NCBI GenBank assembly: GCA_964536805.1
Contig: CAZHYQ010000011.1
Span: 1-64,000 of the forward strand
Length of the DNA: 64,000 nucleotides
Source of the DNA: Longilinea sp964536805
Lineage (GTDB): Bacteria; Chloroflexota; Anaerolineae; Anaerolineales; Anaerolineaceae
Direction: 5' to 3'
Of this stretch, positions 25,683 through 36,500 are shown one piece after another. A program made the position numbers and the translations under genes. The notes under the pieces were generated by a model. It had not been told where the DNA came from, searched no databases, and saw nothing but the letters and a program-made list of their open reading frames with translations. Within the stretch, counting starts at the first letter, position 1, and every line of letters starts with the position of its first letter.

Positions 25683-27200
25683 TTAGCCGCCCATCAGCAG
25701 GAACAGGCTGAGCGCCGCCCGGCTGGTAAGATCGGTGAGCAGTGAAGGCCAGACGCCTAGAACCACAATTGCCAAAGCCAGCAGCACCATCGGTGCAGCC
25801 ATCAATGGGGAAATTGGTTTGCCTTCCAGTACTTTCTGCGAAGGTTGACCGCGGTAAAGCCGGTTGACAATGGGAGCATAGTAGCCCAGGGAGAGCACGC
25901 TGTTGAGAGCGGCAAAAATCACCAGGATAAGCGCCACCGTGCTGCCCGTTTCGACGCCTGCGACGAAAATCTGCCATTTGGACATGAAACCAGCCAGCGG
26001 CGGCAATCCGCCCAGCGCCAGAACCGCCAGGCTGAAGGTAAAGGCTGTCACCGGATAGCGCTTCGATGCGCCGTTCAGATCGTCCAGGGTCAGAGGACCG
26101 TGGTGTCCGTTGGCAATATAGAGCGCGTAGAGCAAGGCGCCGGCTGAAAGGAAGGCCAGACCCTTCATGAGGGCGTGGTTGAAGAGGTGGAAGAAACCGC
26201 CGATGGCGCCGTTGGCCGAACCGAAGACGAACGCCATCCCAAAACCAATCAACATGTAACCAACGTGGCTGAGGCTGGAGTATGCCAGCAGCCGTTTGAC
26301 CTGGGTCTGGCGCAGAGCCATCAAGTTGCCGACCACCAGGTTGAGCACCCCAAATACCAGCAGCAGGATGCCCCAGGCATGGCTGGCGGCATAGAGAAAG
26401 CCCAGGGAGCGCAGCATGGCGACCAGGCCGGCTTCGATGACAATGCCGGAGAGCATGGCGCTGATGCCGCTGGGAGCCTGCGAATGCGCATCCGGAAGCC
26501 ATGTATGCAGCGGAACCAGGGCTGTTTTGACGCCAAAACCGATGATGAATAAGGCGCCCGCAATCTGCAGCAGCGGATCGGCGGATTGGGCAGCCTGGCG
26601 CAGCAGATCGAGCCTCAGCGTACCGGTGGCAGCAAAGGCGAGGGCGATGCCCAACATCACCAATGTGGAGCCGGTGGCGCTTTGAACCATGTACTTGAAG
26701 CCCGCTTCCAGCGAGGCTTTCTGATCGCGGTAGAAGGCTACCAGGAAGTAGGATGTTATGGCCATGGCCTCGAACCACAGCCACAGGTTGAACAAATCGG
26801 TGGCGCAGCCCAGACCAATGATCGTGCCGACCATGGCGGTCAACAGCGCGTAAAACTTTTCCTCGCCGATTTCTGCCTGCATGTAGGCGCTTGAAAACAG
26901 CGTTACCAGAGCGCCCAGAACCAAAACGGTGACCGCCAGGAAAAGCCCCAACCCGTCCATCGTCAGGGTGAGATCCCCAAAGGTGAGGCTGACGCCGGTG
27001 TAATTCGCGGTGGCGCCGATTCCGGCAAAGTAGGTGAACACGCCCGTTGCAAGCAGTGCCAGCAGCGCAACCCAGCGGGCTGGGTTGGCTGTACTGGAAC
27101 TGCCGTTTTGGCGCGCCCAAAGACGCCCAATCAAATAGATGATGGGAGAAGCTACCAGGGGCAGCCCGATGACTAGAGTGAAAGCGATCGTTGCATTCAT
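25683..27200 (-). CDS. Antiporter-like membrane subunit, NuoN/HyfF-like
   Basis: 505-residue polytopic protein (about 14 helices) of the proton/sodium antiporter family. Conserved regions: LWFEAMAITSYFLVAFYRD with the key Glu, KTALVPLHTWLPDAHSQAPSGISAMLSG with Lys and Asp of the ion path, and QTQVKRLLAYSSLSHVGYMLIGFGM. It is one of two such subunits here. It starts two bases before the end of the NuoL-like gene. Confidence 0.92.
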   Translation of the reverse strand: MNATIAFTLVIGLPLVASPIIYLIGRLWARQNGSSSTANPARWVALLALLATGVFTYFAGIGATANYTGVSLTFGDLTLTMDGLGLFLAVTVLVLGALVTLFSSAYMQAEIGEEKFYALLTAMVGTIIGLGCATDLFNLWLWFEAMAITSYFLVAFYRDQKASLEAGFKYMVQSATGSTLVMLGIALAFAATGTLRLDLLRQAAQSADPLLQIAGALFIIGFGVKTALVPLHTWLPDAHSQAPSGISAMLSGIVIEAGLVAMLRSLGFLYAASHAWGILLLVFGVLNLVVGNLMALRQTQVKRLLAYSSLSHVGYMLIGFGMAFVFGSANGAIGGFFHLFNHALMKGLAFLSAGALLYALYIANGHHGPLTLDDLNGASKRYPVTAFTFSLAVLALGGLPPLAGFMSKWQIFVAGVETGSTVALILVIFAALNSVLSLGYYAPIVNRLYRGQPSQKVLEGKPISPLMAAPMVLLALAIVVLGVWPSLLTDLTSRAALSLFLLMGG

Positions 27201-27202
27201 GG

Positions 27203-28951
27203 CTACCCTCCGAAGACCACAACCAACAGCACCAGGATCAAGCCGGCGATGATACCGAGGATGTTCCAGTTGAGCAGGCCGGTCTGGGTTACGCGCAGGG
27301 CTTCTGCGGTGTTTTGCGTGCCCTTGACGATGCCGCGGTTGATGGCCTCAAAGCCGAAGCTGTCCGTTGCTGCCTTTCCCACGCCTTTCAGGGAATTGGC
27401 CAGGCCGGAGAGTTTGTCGCGCCACCACCAGGCCGCCAGCCCAAGCGCAATAACTGCCAGGGCAATCAGGGTCGGCAGGCTAAGCACATCGTGGATCACT
27501 TCGCCCAGCGACGAGATTTCGATCCCGTGGGCTGGCAGCGTTTCAGCTCCCAGCAGCTTGCCAAAAGAGCCGGCCAGAAGCCAGGATGTGAGAGAGGCAA
27601 AGGCTAACGGGATGAGCGCCACTTTCATGGCAGGTCCGGCGTCGTGCACGTGTTTTTCGACATGCGTTTCGCCGAAGAAGACCATCCAGATGCAGCGGAA
27701 GGTATAGAGGGCTGTGATGCCAGCGCCGATCAGCATCACAATGTAAGTCCAGATTGGAGCGCCGGCCAGCCCGGCTTCGAGGATCATCTCCTTGCTCCAA
27801 AAGCCGTTCAGGATGGGGATACCGGCCAGGGACAGCCCACCGATAATGAAAACGGCGCGCACAAGCGGCATTTGCTTGCCTAAACCACCCATCTGGCGCA
27901 TATCGCGCGTACCAACCGCATGGATGATCGCGCCTGCACTGAGGAAGAGCAGCGCTTTGAATATGGAATGGCTGAAGAGGTGGAACTGGCTGGCATACAA
28001 ACCGCCGGCGCCGACCGCATAAAACATATAACCCAGCTGGCTGACGGTGGAGTAAGCCAGGACGCGCTTGAGGTCGTTGGAAACCAGTGCCATAATGGCA
28101 GCCATGATGGCAGTGACCATGCCAACCAGCAACACCGCCGTTGTCCAACCCGGAACGCCCTTGAAGGCCGGGTAGAAGCGGGCCATCAGGTACACGCCCG
28201 CATTGACCATGGTGGCTGCATGGATGAGCGCGCTGATAGGTGTGGGAGCTTCCATCGCGTCCGGCAACCAGGTTTGGAAGGGGAATTGGGCTGACTTGGC
28301 GGCTGCTGCTACCAGAAAGCCGAAAGCCATCACCGCCAGCAAATTGCCTGGCATGAGGGCCGGGTTGTTGATCAGGGTATTGAAATCCATCGAACCGGTG
28401 ACGGCGAAAAGCAGCAATGCACCAGCCAGCAGGCCAACGCCGCCGAACTGAGTGATAATGAGCGCCTTGATGCCAGCTGCAACTGCCTTGGGATCGTCGT
28501 TGTAGAAGGAGATCAGCGCATAAGAACACAATGCCGTGATTTCCCAGAAGAAAAAGACCAGCAGCATGTTGCTGGTGAGCACCAACCCGGACATGCCGCC
28601 GATGAAGAACAACACCATGGCATAATAGCGCCCGAGTTGATCTTCGCCGTGCATATAATCGACCGAAAAAATGACGGCCAATGAACCAATCACAGTTGCG
28701 ACAACGGTCAGGAAGACGCCTAACCCGTCAGCCACAAAGGTGAAATCGCCAAAAACGCTGCCAACAGGGAAGCTGACAACGGTCTGGCTGGATGCGTAAG
28801 GGATGAGTGCAACGCCTGCGCCGCCAGCCAGTAAGGCAAAGGCGACGGCAATGCGGTGTTTGACGCCGGGTTGGTTATTGCCGACCAACCAGACCACCAG
28901 GCCGCCCACCCAGGGAATTGCGATTGTGAGAAGTAATAATGTGGCTGCCAT
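27203..28951 (-). CDS. Antiporter-like membrane subunit, NuoL/HyfB-like
   Basis: 582-residue polytopic subunit. Family motifs: FFFWEITALCSYALISFYNDD with the ion-path Glu, AAKSAQFPFQTWLPDAMEAPTPISALIHAATMVNAGVYLMAR, and HSIFKALLFLSAGAIIHAVGTRDMRQMGGLGKQMP. The C-terminal part has extra helices and ends in a helix, as in NuoL. Together with the NuoN-like subunit it should move ions across the membrane driven by hydrogen chemistry. Confidence 0.93.
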   Translation of the reverse strand: MAATLLLLTIAIPWVGGLVVWLVGNNQPGVKHRIAVAFALLAGGAGVALIPYASSQTVVSFPVGSVFGDFTFVADGLGVFLTVVATVIGSLAVIFSVDYMHGEDQLGRYYAMVLFFIGGMSGLVLTSNMLLVFFFWEITALCSYALISFYNDDPKAVAAGIKALIITQFGGVGLLAGALLLFAVTGSMDFNTLINNPALMPGNLLAVMAFGFLVAAAAKSAQFPFQTWLPDAMEAPTPISALIHAATMVNAGVYLMARFYPAFKGVPGWTTAVLLVGMVTAIMAAIMALVSNDLKRVLAYSTVSQLGYMFYAVGAGGLYASQFHLFSHSIFKALLFLSAGAIIHAVGTRDMRQMGGLGKQMPLVRAVFIIGGLSLAGIPILNGFWSKEMILEAGLAGAPIWTYIVMLIGAGITALYTFRCIWMVFFGETHVEKHVHDAGPAMKVALIPLAFASLTSWLLAGSFGKLLGAETLPAHGIEISSLGEVIHDVLSLPTLIALAVIALGLAAWWWRDKLSGLANSLKGVGKAATDSFGFEAINRGIVKGTQNTAEALRVTQTGLLNWNILGIIAGLILVLLVVVFGG

Positions 28952-28954
28952 GGT

Positions 28955-29266
28955 TTATCTCCGCAAGGTGGTGAGCGCTTTAACGTCCAGGGTGCCAACA
29001 TGGCGGCGGATTTGAACGGCCAACGCCAGGCCGATCACCGCGACGATGGTGTCGGAGACGATGATGGTCAAAGCCATGCTCTGTGCCAATGCCATATCGC
29101 TGCGCAGACGGCCGGCAAGGGCAAAAGCCACCAGAACACCTTTGACCATGATTTGCAGGGCGATAATCATCTTGATCAGGTTGCGGACCGCCAGCAGGGC
29201 ATACAGCCCAATGCCGACCAACCCGAGAATGACGATGCCAGCGATGACAGGAATGGAAAGCGTCAT
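28955..29266 (-). CDS. Membrane subunit, NuoK/HyfE/MrpC-like
   Basis: 103-residue, three-helix protein (MTLSIPVIAGIVILGLVGIGLYALL...). It carries NuoK-type features: NLIKMIIALQIMVKGVLVAF with Lys in helix 2 and TIIVSDTIVAVIGLALAVQIRR. The frame is open far upstream, but the ATG at 29266 overlaps the previous gene's stop by four bases, as expected for operon coupling. Confidence 0.88.
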   Translation of the reverse strand: MTLSIPVIAGIVILGLVGIGLYALLAVRNLIKMIIALQIMVKGVLVAFALAGRLRSDMALAQSMALTIIVSDTIVAVIGLALAVQIRRHVGTLDVKALTTLRR

Positions 29267-29742
29267 TCTTCCACCTCTTCTTTCTTGCCATCCGCGAGGA
29301 GACCCAACATGGCTAAAGCGCCTGCAAAAATCAATACTGCCTGCAGGAATACATCCAGGCTGCGTGATTGCCACAACGTGGTACCCAGGTCGCTGGCGGC
29401 CAGAACTGGGGCGGCAACATCCACCCCAGGCAGCATCAGCCAACCGACCAGGAGTCCTGAAATTGCGATAACAGCCCATGCCAACGGGCGGGGAATCAAT
29501 GGGTGGGCAGCCAGGGCTTCTTCACCGGAAATGTTGATGGCAAAAACAAACAACACGGTGACCAGACCGGCGCCCACGCTCAGTTCAATGACGGCAATTT
29601 CCGCAGCACCCAGGAGAAAGAGAAACAGGGCCACCAGGGCGCTTGATCCGGCCAGCCAAAGGGCTGATACCAGCAGGCGTTGTGCCCTGATCGCCATGAC
29701 GGCGCATAGCAGAATTCCCACCATGACGAGAATTTGCCACAT
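29263..29742 (-). CDS. Mrp/Mbh-type membrane subunit (MbhD/MnhB-like or NuoJ-like)
   Basis: 159-residue membrane protein with about five helices. IRAQRLLVSALWLAGSSALVALFLFLLGAAEIAVIELSVGAGLVTVLFVFAI matches the MbhD/DUF4040 pattern of Mrp antiporters and Mbh hydrogenases, where a Glu sits in the middle of a helix before VGAGL. The ATG at 29742 (MWQILV) has a perfect GGAGG eight to twelve bases upstream. It is the first gene of the hydrogenase operon; a promoter lies 42-70 bases upstream. Confidence 0.85.
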   Translation of the reverse strand: MWQILVMVGILLCAVMAIRAQRLLVSALWLAGSSALVALFLFLLGAAEIAVIELSVGAGLVTVLFVFAINISGEEALAAHPLIPRPLAWAVIAISGLLVGWLMLPGVDVAAPVLAASDLGTTLWQSRSLDVFLQAVLIFAGALAMLGLLADGKKEEVEE

Positions 29743-29783
29743 GGGACGACCTCCTTCAAGATATGAAGAAAACAACACTTTTG

Positions 29784-29812
29784 GGTATAACCTACACCTT
29801 GAGAGTTGTCAT
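29784..29812 (-). promoter_or_regulatory. Promoter of the hydrogenase operon
   Basis: Minus strand: -35 ATGACA (29807-29812), 17-base spacer, -10 TATACC (29784-29789), about 42 bases upstream of the first start codon. The match is 5/6 and 4/6 to the sigma-70 consensus. Confidence 0.5.
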
Positions 29813-29976
29813 GTGGTAAATATCACAAGTCTGGGTGTTTTCCATCCTGAATTGTTGACAGGTGGGGTAATTATGCGTTTATCCGGCTCCATTCCATAAA
29901 AATACAGGAAATGGAGCCAATTTTGATGCTATTGGCTGCAACTTAAACCGGCGTGATGAACCTGAATCGCCTGCTC

Positions 29977-30009
29977 GATGCTGGGGGATTGCTTGAAGCT
30001 CGCAGCATC
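29977..30009. repeat. Inverted repeat between hydrogenase operon and TPR gene
   Basis: GATGCTG / CAGCATC, seven bp, with a 19-base loop. The bases at the stem-loop junction read GGGGGA. It lies 32 bases after the TPR-like gene on the minus strand, without a U-run. Apart from this and the promoter, the 300-base gap 29743-30040 shows nothing. Confidence 0.45.
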
Positions 30010-30040
30010 AATGGTAGGGCTGGAAGCTCCTGCGAAGCCT

Positions 30041-30514
30041 TCAGGGAAGGTGAATTGTGGCGAGATCGTCAAGCAATGCCTGCCGCTCATCTTCGCCCGG
30101 GATTAATTGGGCGCAGACGCGTGCTTCAGAGAGGTACTCCGCCGTTTTGGCGGAATTTCCAGCAACTGCCACGGAACGGGCCAGAGCTTCAAACGCATAA
30201 CCGGTGTAAAAAGGCTGGCTTCCATCCCTTTGGCTGGCATCCAGCGATTTTTCTGCATAGCGGCGGGCGTTGTCAGCCTGCGCGAGAATGGCATAAACCC
30301 GCGAAATTTGCCAGCATGCGATCGACTCGCTTTGAGCGGAATAATCATCGCGCTGGGTCCAATGGTAATGCGATGCCAGCGCCAACCGAATCATTTGATC
30401 GTCCTCTTCGGGCGTGCGGCCGGTTTTGTCGATCAAATCCCAGGCCTGATTGAAGCAGTTGGCGGCAAAGAAATGATGGGCGGTTTGTAGATCAAAGGAA
30501 GGTTTCTGGGTCAT
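30041..30514 (-). CDS. TPR-like helical protein of unknown function
   Basis: 157-residue soluble protein made of helices in TPR-like pairs (AHHFFAANCFNQAWDLIDK; SIACWQISRVYAILAQADNARRYAEKSLDAS; YAFEALARSVAVAGNSAKTAEYLSEARVCAQLI). Such proteins usually act as protein-binding scaffolds. It is not part of a recognisable operon: the A2M-like gene upstream ends 83 bases away and the hydrogenase operon points the same way downstream. Function unknown. Confidence 0.75.
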   Translation of the reverse strand: MTQKPSFDLQTAHHFFAANCFNQAWDLIDKTGRTPEEDDQMIRLALASHYHWTQRDDYSAQSESIACWQISRVYAILAQADNARRYAEKSLDASQRDGSQPFYTGYAFEALARSVAVAGNSAKTAEYLSEARVCAQLIPGEDERQALLDDLATIHLP

Positions 30515-30536
30515 AGAATCTCCGGTCGCAGGATAA

Positions 30537-30573
30537 TGGCAGGGAAGAAAAGAAACTCCTTGCCTCCCTGCCA
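30537..30573 (-). repeat. Inverted repeat after the A2M-like gene
   Basis: TGGCAGGGA / TCCCTGCCA, nine bp with a 19-base loop, 24 bases after the A2M-like stop on the minus strand. No U-run follows the stem, so terminator activity is uncertain. Confidence 0.45.
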
Positions 30574-30597
30574 GTACAGGGATTGATTTCCCCGTCT

Positions 30598-33500
30598 TTA
30601 TGGTGCAATGGTCAGTAGGCTGCCCGCACTCGTGGCTTCGACCTCGGGGAAGTAATAAATGAAGGCATGCGCTGGCAGCACTTGAAATTCGCCGGAGGTT
30701 ATCGGGACAAGCTGGTAGGTAAGCTCGTACGTACCGGCGGGCAGATAGGGCGCCACCCAGGTGACATTCTCATCACCGATCTGCGGATCTCCAAAGTACC
30801 ACCAGCCCCAACCCTGGCTGAACGGATTGCGCGGGTTGTACTGCGGCCCGATGACTTGATCGGTTTGGTTTTGCTGGCTGGTCTTCAGACTCAGGTCAAG
30901 TACCTCTGCACCGGCAGGCAGCCAATCTTCCACCACTGCGTAGTATTGATCCGATGGCACCGTCAGCGAGAGGCGCACCCACACGGTTGTGTCAGCCTGC
31001 AAACGGACGCTGGTCACTTCCGGACAATCGGGCAACTTACAATTACCAGTTACCTGGTAATAACGCCGTTCAAGGGTCATGCCCCGGCTGACCGGTTTTG
31101 CGTCCTGCGCCGGCCGGTTGACTTGCAAATAGGCACGGTAATACAATCGCCCATTTCCTGCCTGGCGGGAAATCAACAGTTCATTGGGGACGGATAACAA
31201 CTGGCTCAATGGCACATTGGCGCGTACCGGATTGAGCGCGTTAACGCCCCCGGCGACGCCGCTGGCAAGCGGTGCGCCATTCAGGGTTGCGCCAAAGCTG
31301 AAATTCGCCTGAAGATCACCGGTTCCTTTCATGGTCTCGATCAGGGCCGTGATCACCCAGGCTGATTCATAACTGGTTGACCAGCCGCCAATTTCCTTCC
31401 GATTGGTGATCAGATAGCGGGTCGCATCCACCAATAACGGGCTGGCTGGATCGAGGCGGGCGAGTGCATAAGTGACAATTGCGGTACTTAAATTGCGCGA
31501 GACGAAATTTTGCCGGTATTCAACCGCATCCTGCCAGTTAACGCCAGTGGCGGAACGCAAGGCGGTCGCCTGCAAATCGGAGAGCAGCGTGGCGGTATCG
31601 GCGTTACCGGGGTCCAGTTTATCCAGTGTCAATGCCAGCAAGGCCTTTGCCCATGGATTCAGACGGCTGCGGAAGGGCAGCAATGCTAGCGGTTCCTGGG
31701 CGGTTTGGCCTGCCTCGGCGAGTACGAAATGCTGAAACGCCAGGCGGTCAAGTTGAAAATCTTCGCTGGACATTTGCGGCGTCAGTAAACTAGCCTGTAA
31801 ATATTGCACGCCGTTGTTGAAGACCTTGGTGGAAACATCAAAACCGGCCTCTCTGGCACGAATCAGCGCCCAGACGGCATAGATGGAAATCTGGGGATCG
31901 CTGAGGGAGGTTGCATCCCAACCCCAACCGCCGTCCGATTTCTGACGGGCGAGCAATTTGGGTAAATCGGCAGTCACCTGCGCGCTCAGTTGGTCCTCCA
32001 GGACGGAATTGCTAATTCCAAGGTCCTTCAAGGCGCGGTAGGTTTCCAGATTGGGGAGGATGCGCGAAATCAACGCTTCGGTAAAATCGAAACGATTCTG
32101 TTCGATGATGGTCAAGTCCGAAAGTACAGTTGCAGCCAGCGATGGCGTCAATTCAACCTGCAATTCGCCGCTGCGAGCGGTGAAACTGCGCGGAAGCGAA
32201 ACCGTTTCCAGCCGATCACCTGCTTCATAAAGGACGCCGGCCGTGCCAAAGGTTTGCGGTGCGGTGAAGCTCAAAACAGGCAGCTTGCCCCAGGTTGGAC
32301 GGGCGAAATCCTGCAGTCCGCCGCCCTGGGCTCCAAATACCAGATCCGCTTCCTGATTGAATCCAACCGTACCCCACCATGCCACGCGCTGTTGTGCGCC
32401 GGCTGCGACCTGGATGCTCTGGACCGCCCTGGCAGGTTCATCCAAAACAAAACCGGTTGGTTGCAGGCTGACATCCACGGAGAGATTCTGAGCGGTATTG
32501 TTATTGACCAGCGCCGCCAATTCGAGGTGATCTCCCGCAACCAGAAAGCGCGGAGTGACCGGCCGCACCAATAAATCTCGCGTGGAAATAATTTCCAGTT
32601 CGGTCTCGCCAACCAGCGAATCTTTTGTAATGCCGCGCACCATGCCGACCCAGGTTGTCACGTTATCCGGCAGCGCCAGACTGAGCTGCGCTCGACCGTT
32701 GGCATCGGTGACAACCTCGCCGTTCCAAAAGGCGGTATCGCGAAATTCCTCGCGAACGGTTGGAGTGCTTCCCATGTCTCCGCCCCCGCCGCCCCCGCCG
32801 CGTCCGGGCGGAATGGCTAGCGGCCGCTGTCCATAGGCTGCCAGTGAAAGACTGGTTTCAACGCCGAGGGGTTGATCGCCATAATAGGCATCCCTGATCG
32901 GGGTTGAATTCGGGTCAGCCAAAGCCAGCACAGCCTTATCAATCAAAGCCAGCGAAAATTCTCCCTGAACTGGTTTTCCTGCGGAGTCTTTGACCTCCAA
33001 ATTGAGGGTCAGGTTTTCGCCGGGGCGGGCTTGTTTGGGTTCGGCTGTCAGCTTCACATCCAGAATCAGCGCAGAAGGATCGACTTTGATTACCGTGTAC
33101 CCTTGGCGGAAATCGAAAACCTCGCCATTATTGCCTAAAAGGGTGACTGCAACGTAAACAGTAGGCGCATAATCTTCCGTCAACGGCAGTTGGTAGTCCA
33201 ACCCTGAGCCCGTTATCGAGATAACATCGCTGTGCATCACCTTTGCCCGCTCAACCGTGATCAACGCAATTGCACCGCTCGAGAACGGATTGGGTATGAA
33301 AATCCGTGCGGTTTGTCCGGGTTGGTAGGTTTGCGCATCCGGCGACAGGCGTAAACGCTGGTTCGAAAGCTGTGGCCAGGGGGCTGATCCTGCTCCGCTC
33401 ACCCATACCCACACCTGGCTGACGGCATTGCCGTTTGATACTTCCACCTGATAAACCCCCGGTTGGGTGGGCGTGAACGCGATGCGTGCCTGACCATCCG

Positions 33501-36500
33501 CACCGCTGACAAAATCGGTGCTGCCGACAGTCGTATATTCGGGCTCGCTTGAGAATTCGCCGATTTGCGCGTTGTATTTTTGTTTCCAGGTGATTTTTTG
33601 AAATTGCGCGGTCATGGGAATATTGGCTTTAGCCTGCTGGTCCCAATCCACGGTTAAGATACTGAATCCCAATTCATCACCCGCCTGGCTGCTCCAGGCC
33701 TCCGGCTGAATGCCGATGGCAAACTCGGCCGGAAGCAAGCGCATGCTTCCGCGCCCGCTCACGGGTTGATTGGACGGGTCGGTGATGGTGGCTTCGAGCG
33801 TCAAATCTTGCAGGGAGGTTGGGCTGAGCCCGGCTAACTGATCGGGAGTAATCGTCAGCGAATATTTTCCCGCAGCATCGGTATTTGCCTGACCGCTCAG
33901 GATAACCTGGTCAAAGCTATATGGATAGTAAAACGCATTCAACCAGCCGGTATCCATCGGTCCGACCTGGTAGCCGCCGGGAAGATAAAAATTGCTTTGC
34001 CGGCGCGAAAGCGTCCAGTTGATCGGAAGATTGCCGGCCGGAGCGCCGAAATAATAATTTGCGGCAATGGTCGCATGCAGGTTGGACCCGGCCAGCACAG
34101 ACGGCTGGTCGAAATTCACTTTTACTTCCATTTCCGGTTTGCGATAATTGGCTACCTGGAAATACTGGTAGGCATCCATGCCGGCAACTTCAAAGTGGTA
34201 CTGCCCCGGAGAAGCGCTTTCCGGCAGGGTGAAACTCATGCTGAATGTTCCAAAAGCAGTGAGCGTTTTGCTTTGCTGTTCGATTGTGGCGGTGTTTCCG
34301 GTCAGCGGATCATACGGGCTGACCAGCGACACGGAATAATTGCCGTCAGGCGGGAGTTGATAACGGCCGTTCACCGGCGTGCGGACAATGCCGCGCAGAA
34401 AAACGGTTTGTCCGGGCCGGTAAATGGGTCGGTCGGTATACAGATAAATGCCCGGTTTGGGCTCCTGTATGAGGGTCGAAATGCCGTAATCCCAACTATT
34501 GATCCCGGCAGACCAGTTGGTCACCGCCAGAGAAAAATCATCATCTCCCGGTTTTCCGGAAATGGCAAAAAGATAATCATAAATTTGGCGTTTCGGCGAC
34601 AACGGAATTGCGGCTAGCCCGTTTTCATCCGTATCGCTATTGCCAACCTCGCTCTGGTTTTGGTCGTAGATGTGAATCTTCAGGCCCTTGACGGGTTGGT
34701 TCTTTTCCAAATCAACCGCCCAGACCATGATTTCGTCGATGCTTTCTTTGAGGGTCAATTGAATGTGGGATGAAACCGCCAAAAAATCGTTGTTTGAGGC
34801 ATTGGTTCCCCTGATTTGCGGAGAACTTACGCTAAAGGCATACAAACCTGGCTTAAGAGATTGACCGTTGGGGGTTAATTCAATCCCGATGGTCTGGTTG
34901 CGATTGGCTTCCAGGTTCAAGGTTTGCTGCCAGCGGGTGTCTTTACTTGGATTGACGTTGCCAAGAGCCGCCGCAATAAAATTCAGTTCATCCACCCTGC
35001 CGGATCGGATGTCCAAAGCAAGCAGGTTGGTGGCGTTGGCTGCCAGCAGGGTGTCATTGGGTGTAAGAAAAACAACCCGGCTTCCTGTGGATTGCACAAT
35101 GGGAATACTCAATAAGGGCTGACTGTCTTTGGTGTTGAATTTCAGGATGTAATCCTGCCCCAGCTGCATGCCCCATTGATCCTTCAGTTCTGCTGACAAT
35201 GTAAGGGCATATTCGGTGCTGGGGGCGAAGTAACCGCTGATGTTCAAAGACTTTTCGCTTGAATAATAGTAGTTTTCGCTGATGGGCGGGTCGAATTTCA
35301 CCAATTCAGCGAAATCCTGGTTTTGTGCCAGCGGCGATGAGAAGGAAAAGGATAAACCGCCGTATCCGCCATAATTCTGCAAGTTTCCGTTCTGAGGTGG
35401 ATCGGTTTTCACCACTGACAGCGCTGGAACGCTGCGATACGTTTCGTCCACGGCCGAATTAAGCGGCGTGCCGCCCAGGCCAGCGGCTTGTTTGGATAAT
35501 TGCAGGGTGTAATTAACATCCCGATCCAGCAGCGCTGTTGGTTTAAACGTTACACTGGTCGAGTCATCGCTCCAGGTAAAGCTGCCTGCGATTGGACTAC
35601 CTCCCTGGGGGGAAAACTGAAAAGCGCCTTCAACGCTGCTGCGGTTAACGGGCTGGTTAAAGGTTAACGTAATGGGAGCATCCAGACCGATTACACTGCC
35701 GGAGGCTGGTTCGAGGTTTACCAGGCTCGGGACGGCAGTGCTGAATGACCAGTTGAATTTGACGTCGGGTGAAAGAGAACTGCCTGATTGGCTTGTCAGG
35801 TCTGGGTTGATTCTAATGGAATAGGTCACCCCGCCTTGTAGAGCAGGATCGGGATAGAAAATGTATGTGCTGGTGTTGATCCACTCACCGCGTCCTTCCA
35901 CGGCAGGTTTTATGGTAAAGGCCTCCGGTGAAGTAGTTGTTTCCCCCAACGCCACCACGGGCAGGTTGAAAGTTGCCACAATCGCCGAAGTTGGGTCAAC
36001 ATCAGTGCTTTCCGGGCGCGGTAAACGTTCGGTTGCGCTTAAAAATGGCGAGGTCTGGTAATGAAAAGAAATCAGGTCCGCCATGGCCAGACCGTTTGCG
36101 GCCGTCGCGCTTTTTTCCAAAGATACCGTCAAGGATGTATCAGGCGGCAGTGGCTTGTCCGGGATAAATCGCATGGTGGAATCATCCGGCCACTCAAATT
36201 TGCCAGCCAGAGCTGGTTCGGTATGCAGTGCGCCCTCCACCGAGGAACGCTGCATCGGTTGATTGAAAAAAACGGTGACGGCGCCATTTGCCGTCAGATC
36301 GCTGTTAGGCAGCGGATCCGTTTCCACCACTGCAGCCGGCAGCGGTTTGGCGGCAGTCACCGCAACCGGAGTTGCAGACTGTACGGTCGGCGTGGCTGTG
36401 CGGGTGATCACGGGTAAATTGCAGCCTGAACTGATTAACATCAAAATGATGATCAGGCTGAAGAATATTCTGCTTAAAGGTAAACGTTTCTTATCAATTT

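Noticed and set aside
25531..27222. 563-codon open frame on the minus strand overlapping the NuoN-like gene
   Set aside because: It is the same strand in another frame, with Ser/Arg/Gly/Pro-rich composition and no domain; the NuoN-like frame has all family motifs.
27543..28529. 328-codon open frame inside the NuoL-like gene
   Set aside because: Shadow frame with Arg/His/Pro/Cys-rich composition; the overlapping frame is clearly NuoL-like.
29000..29899. 299-codon open frame on the plus strand
   Set aside because: Antisense to two hydrogenase genes with clear families; no ribosome site or recognisable domain.
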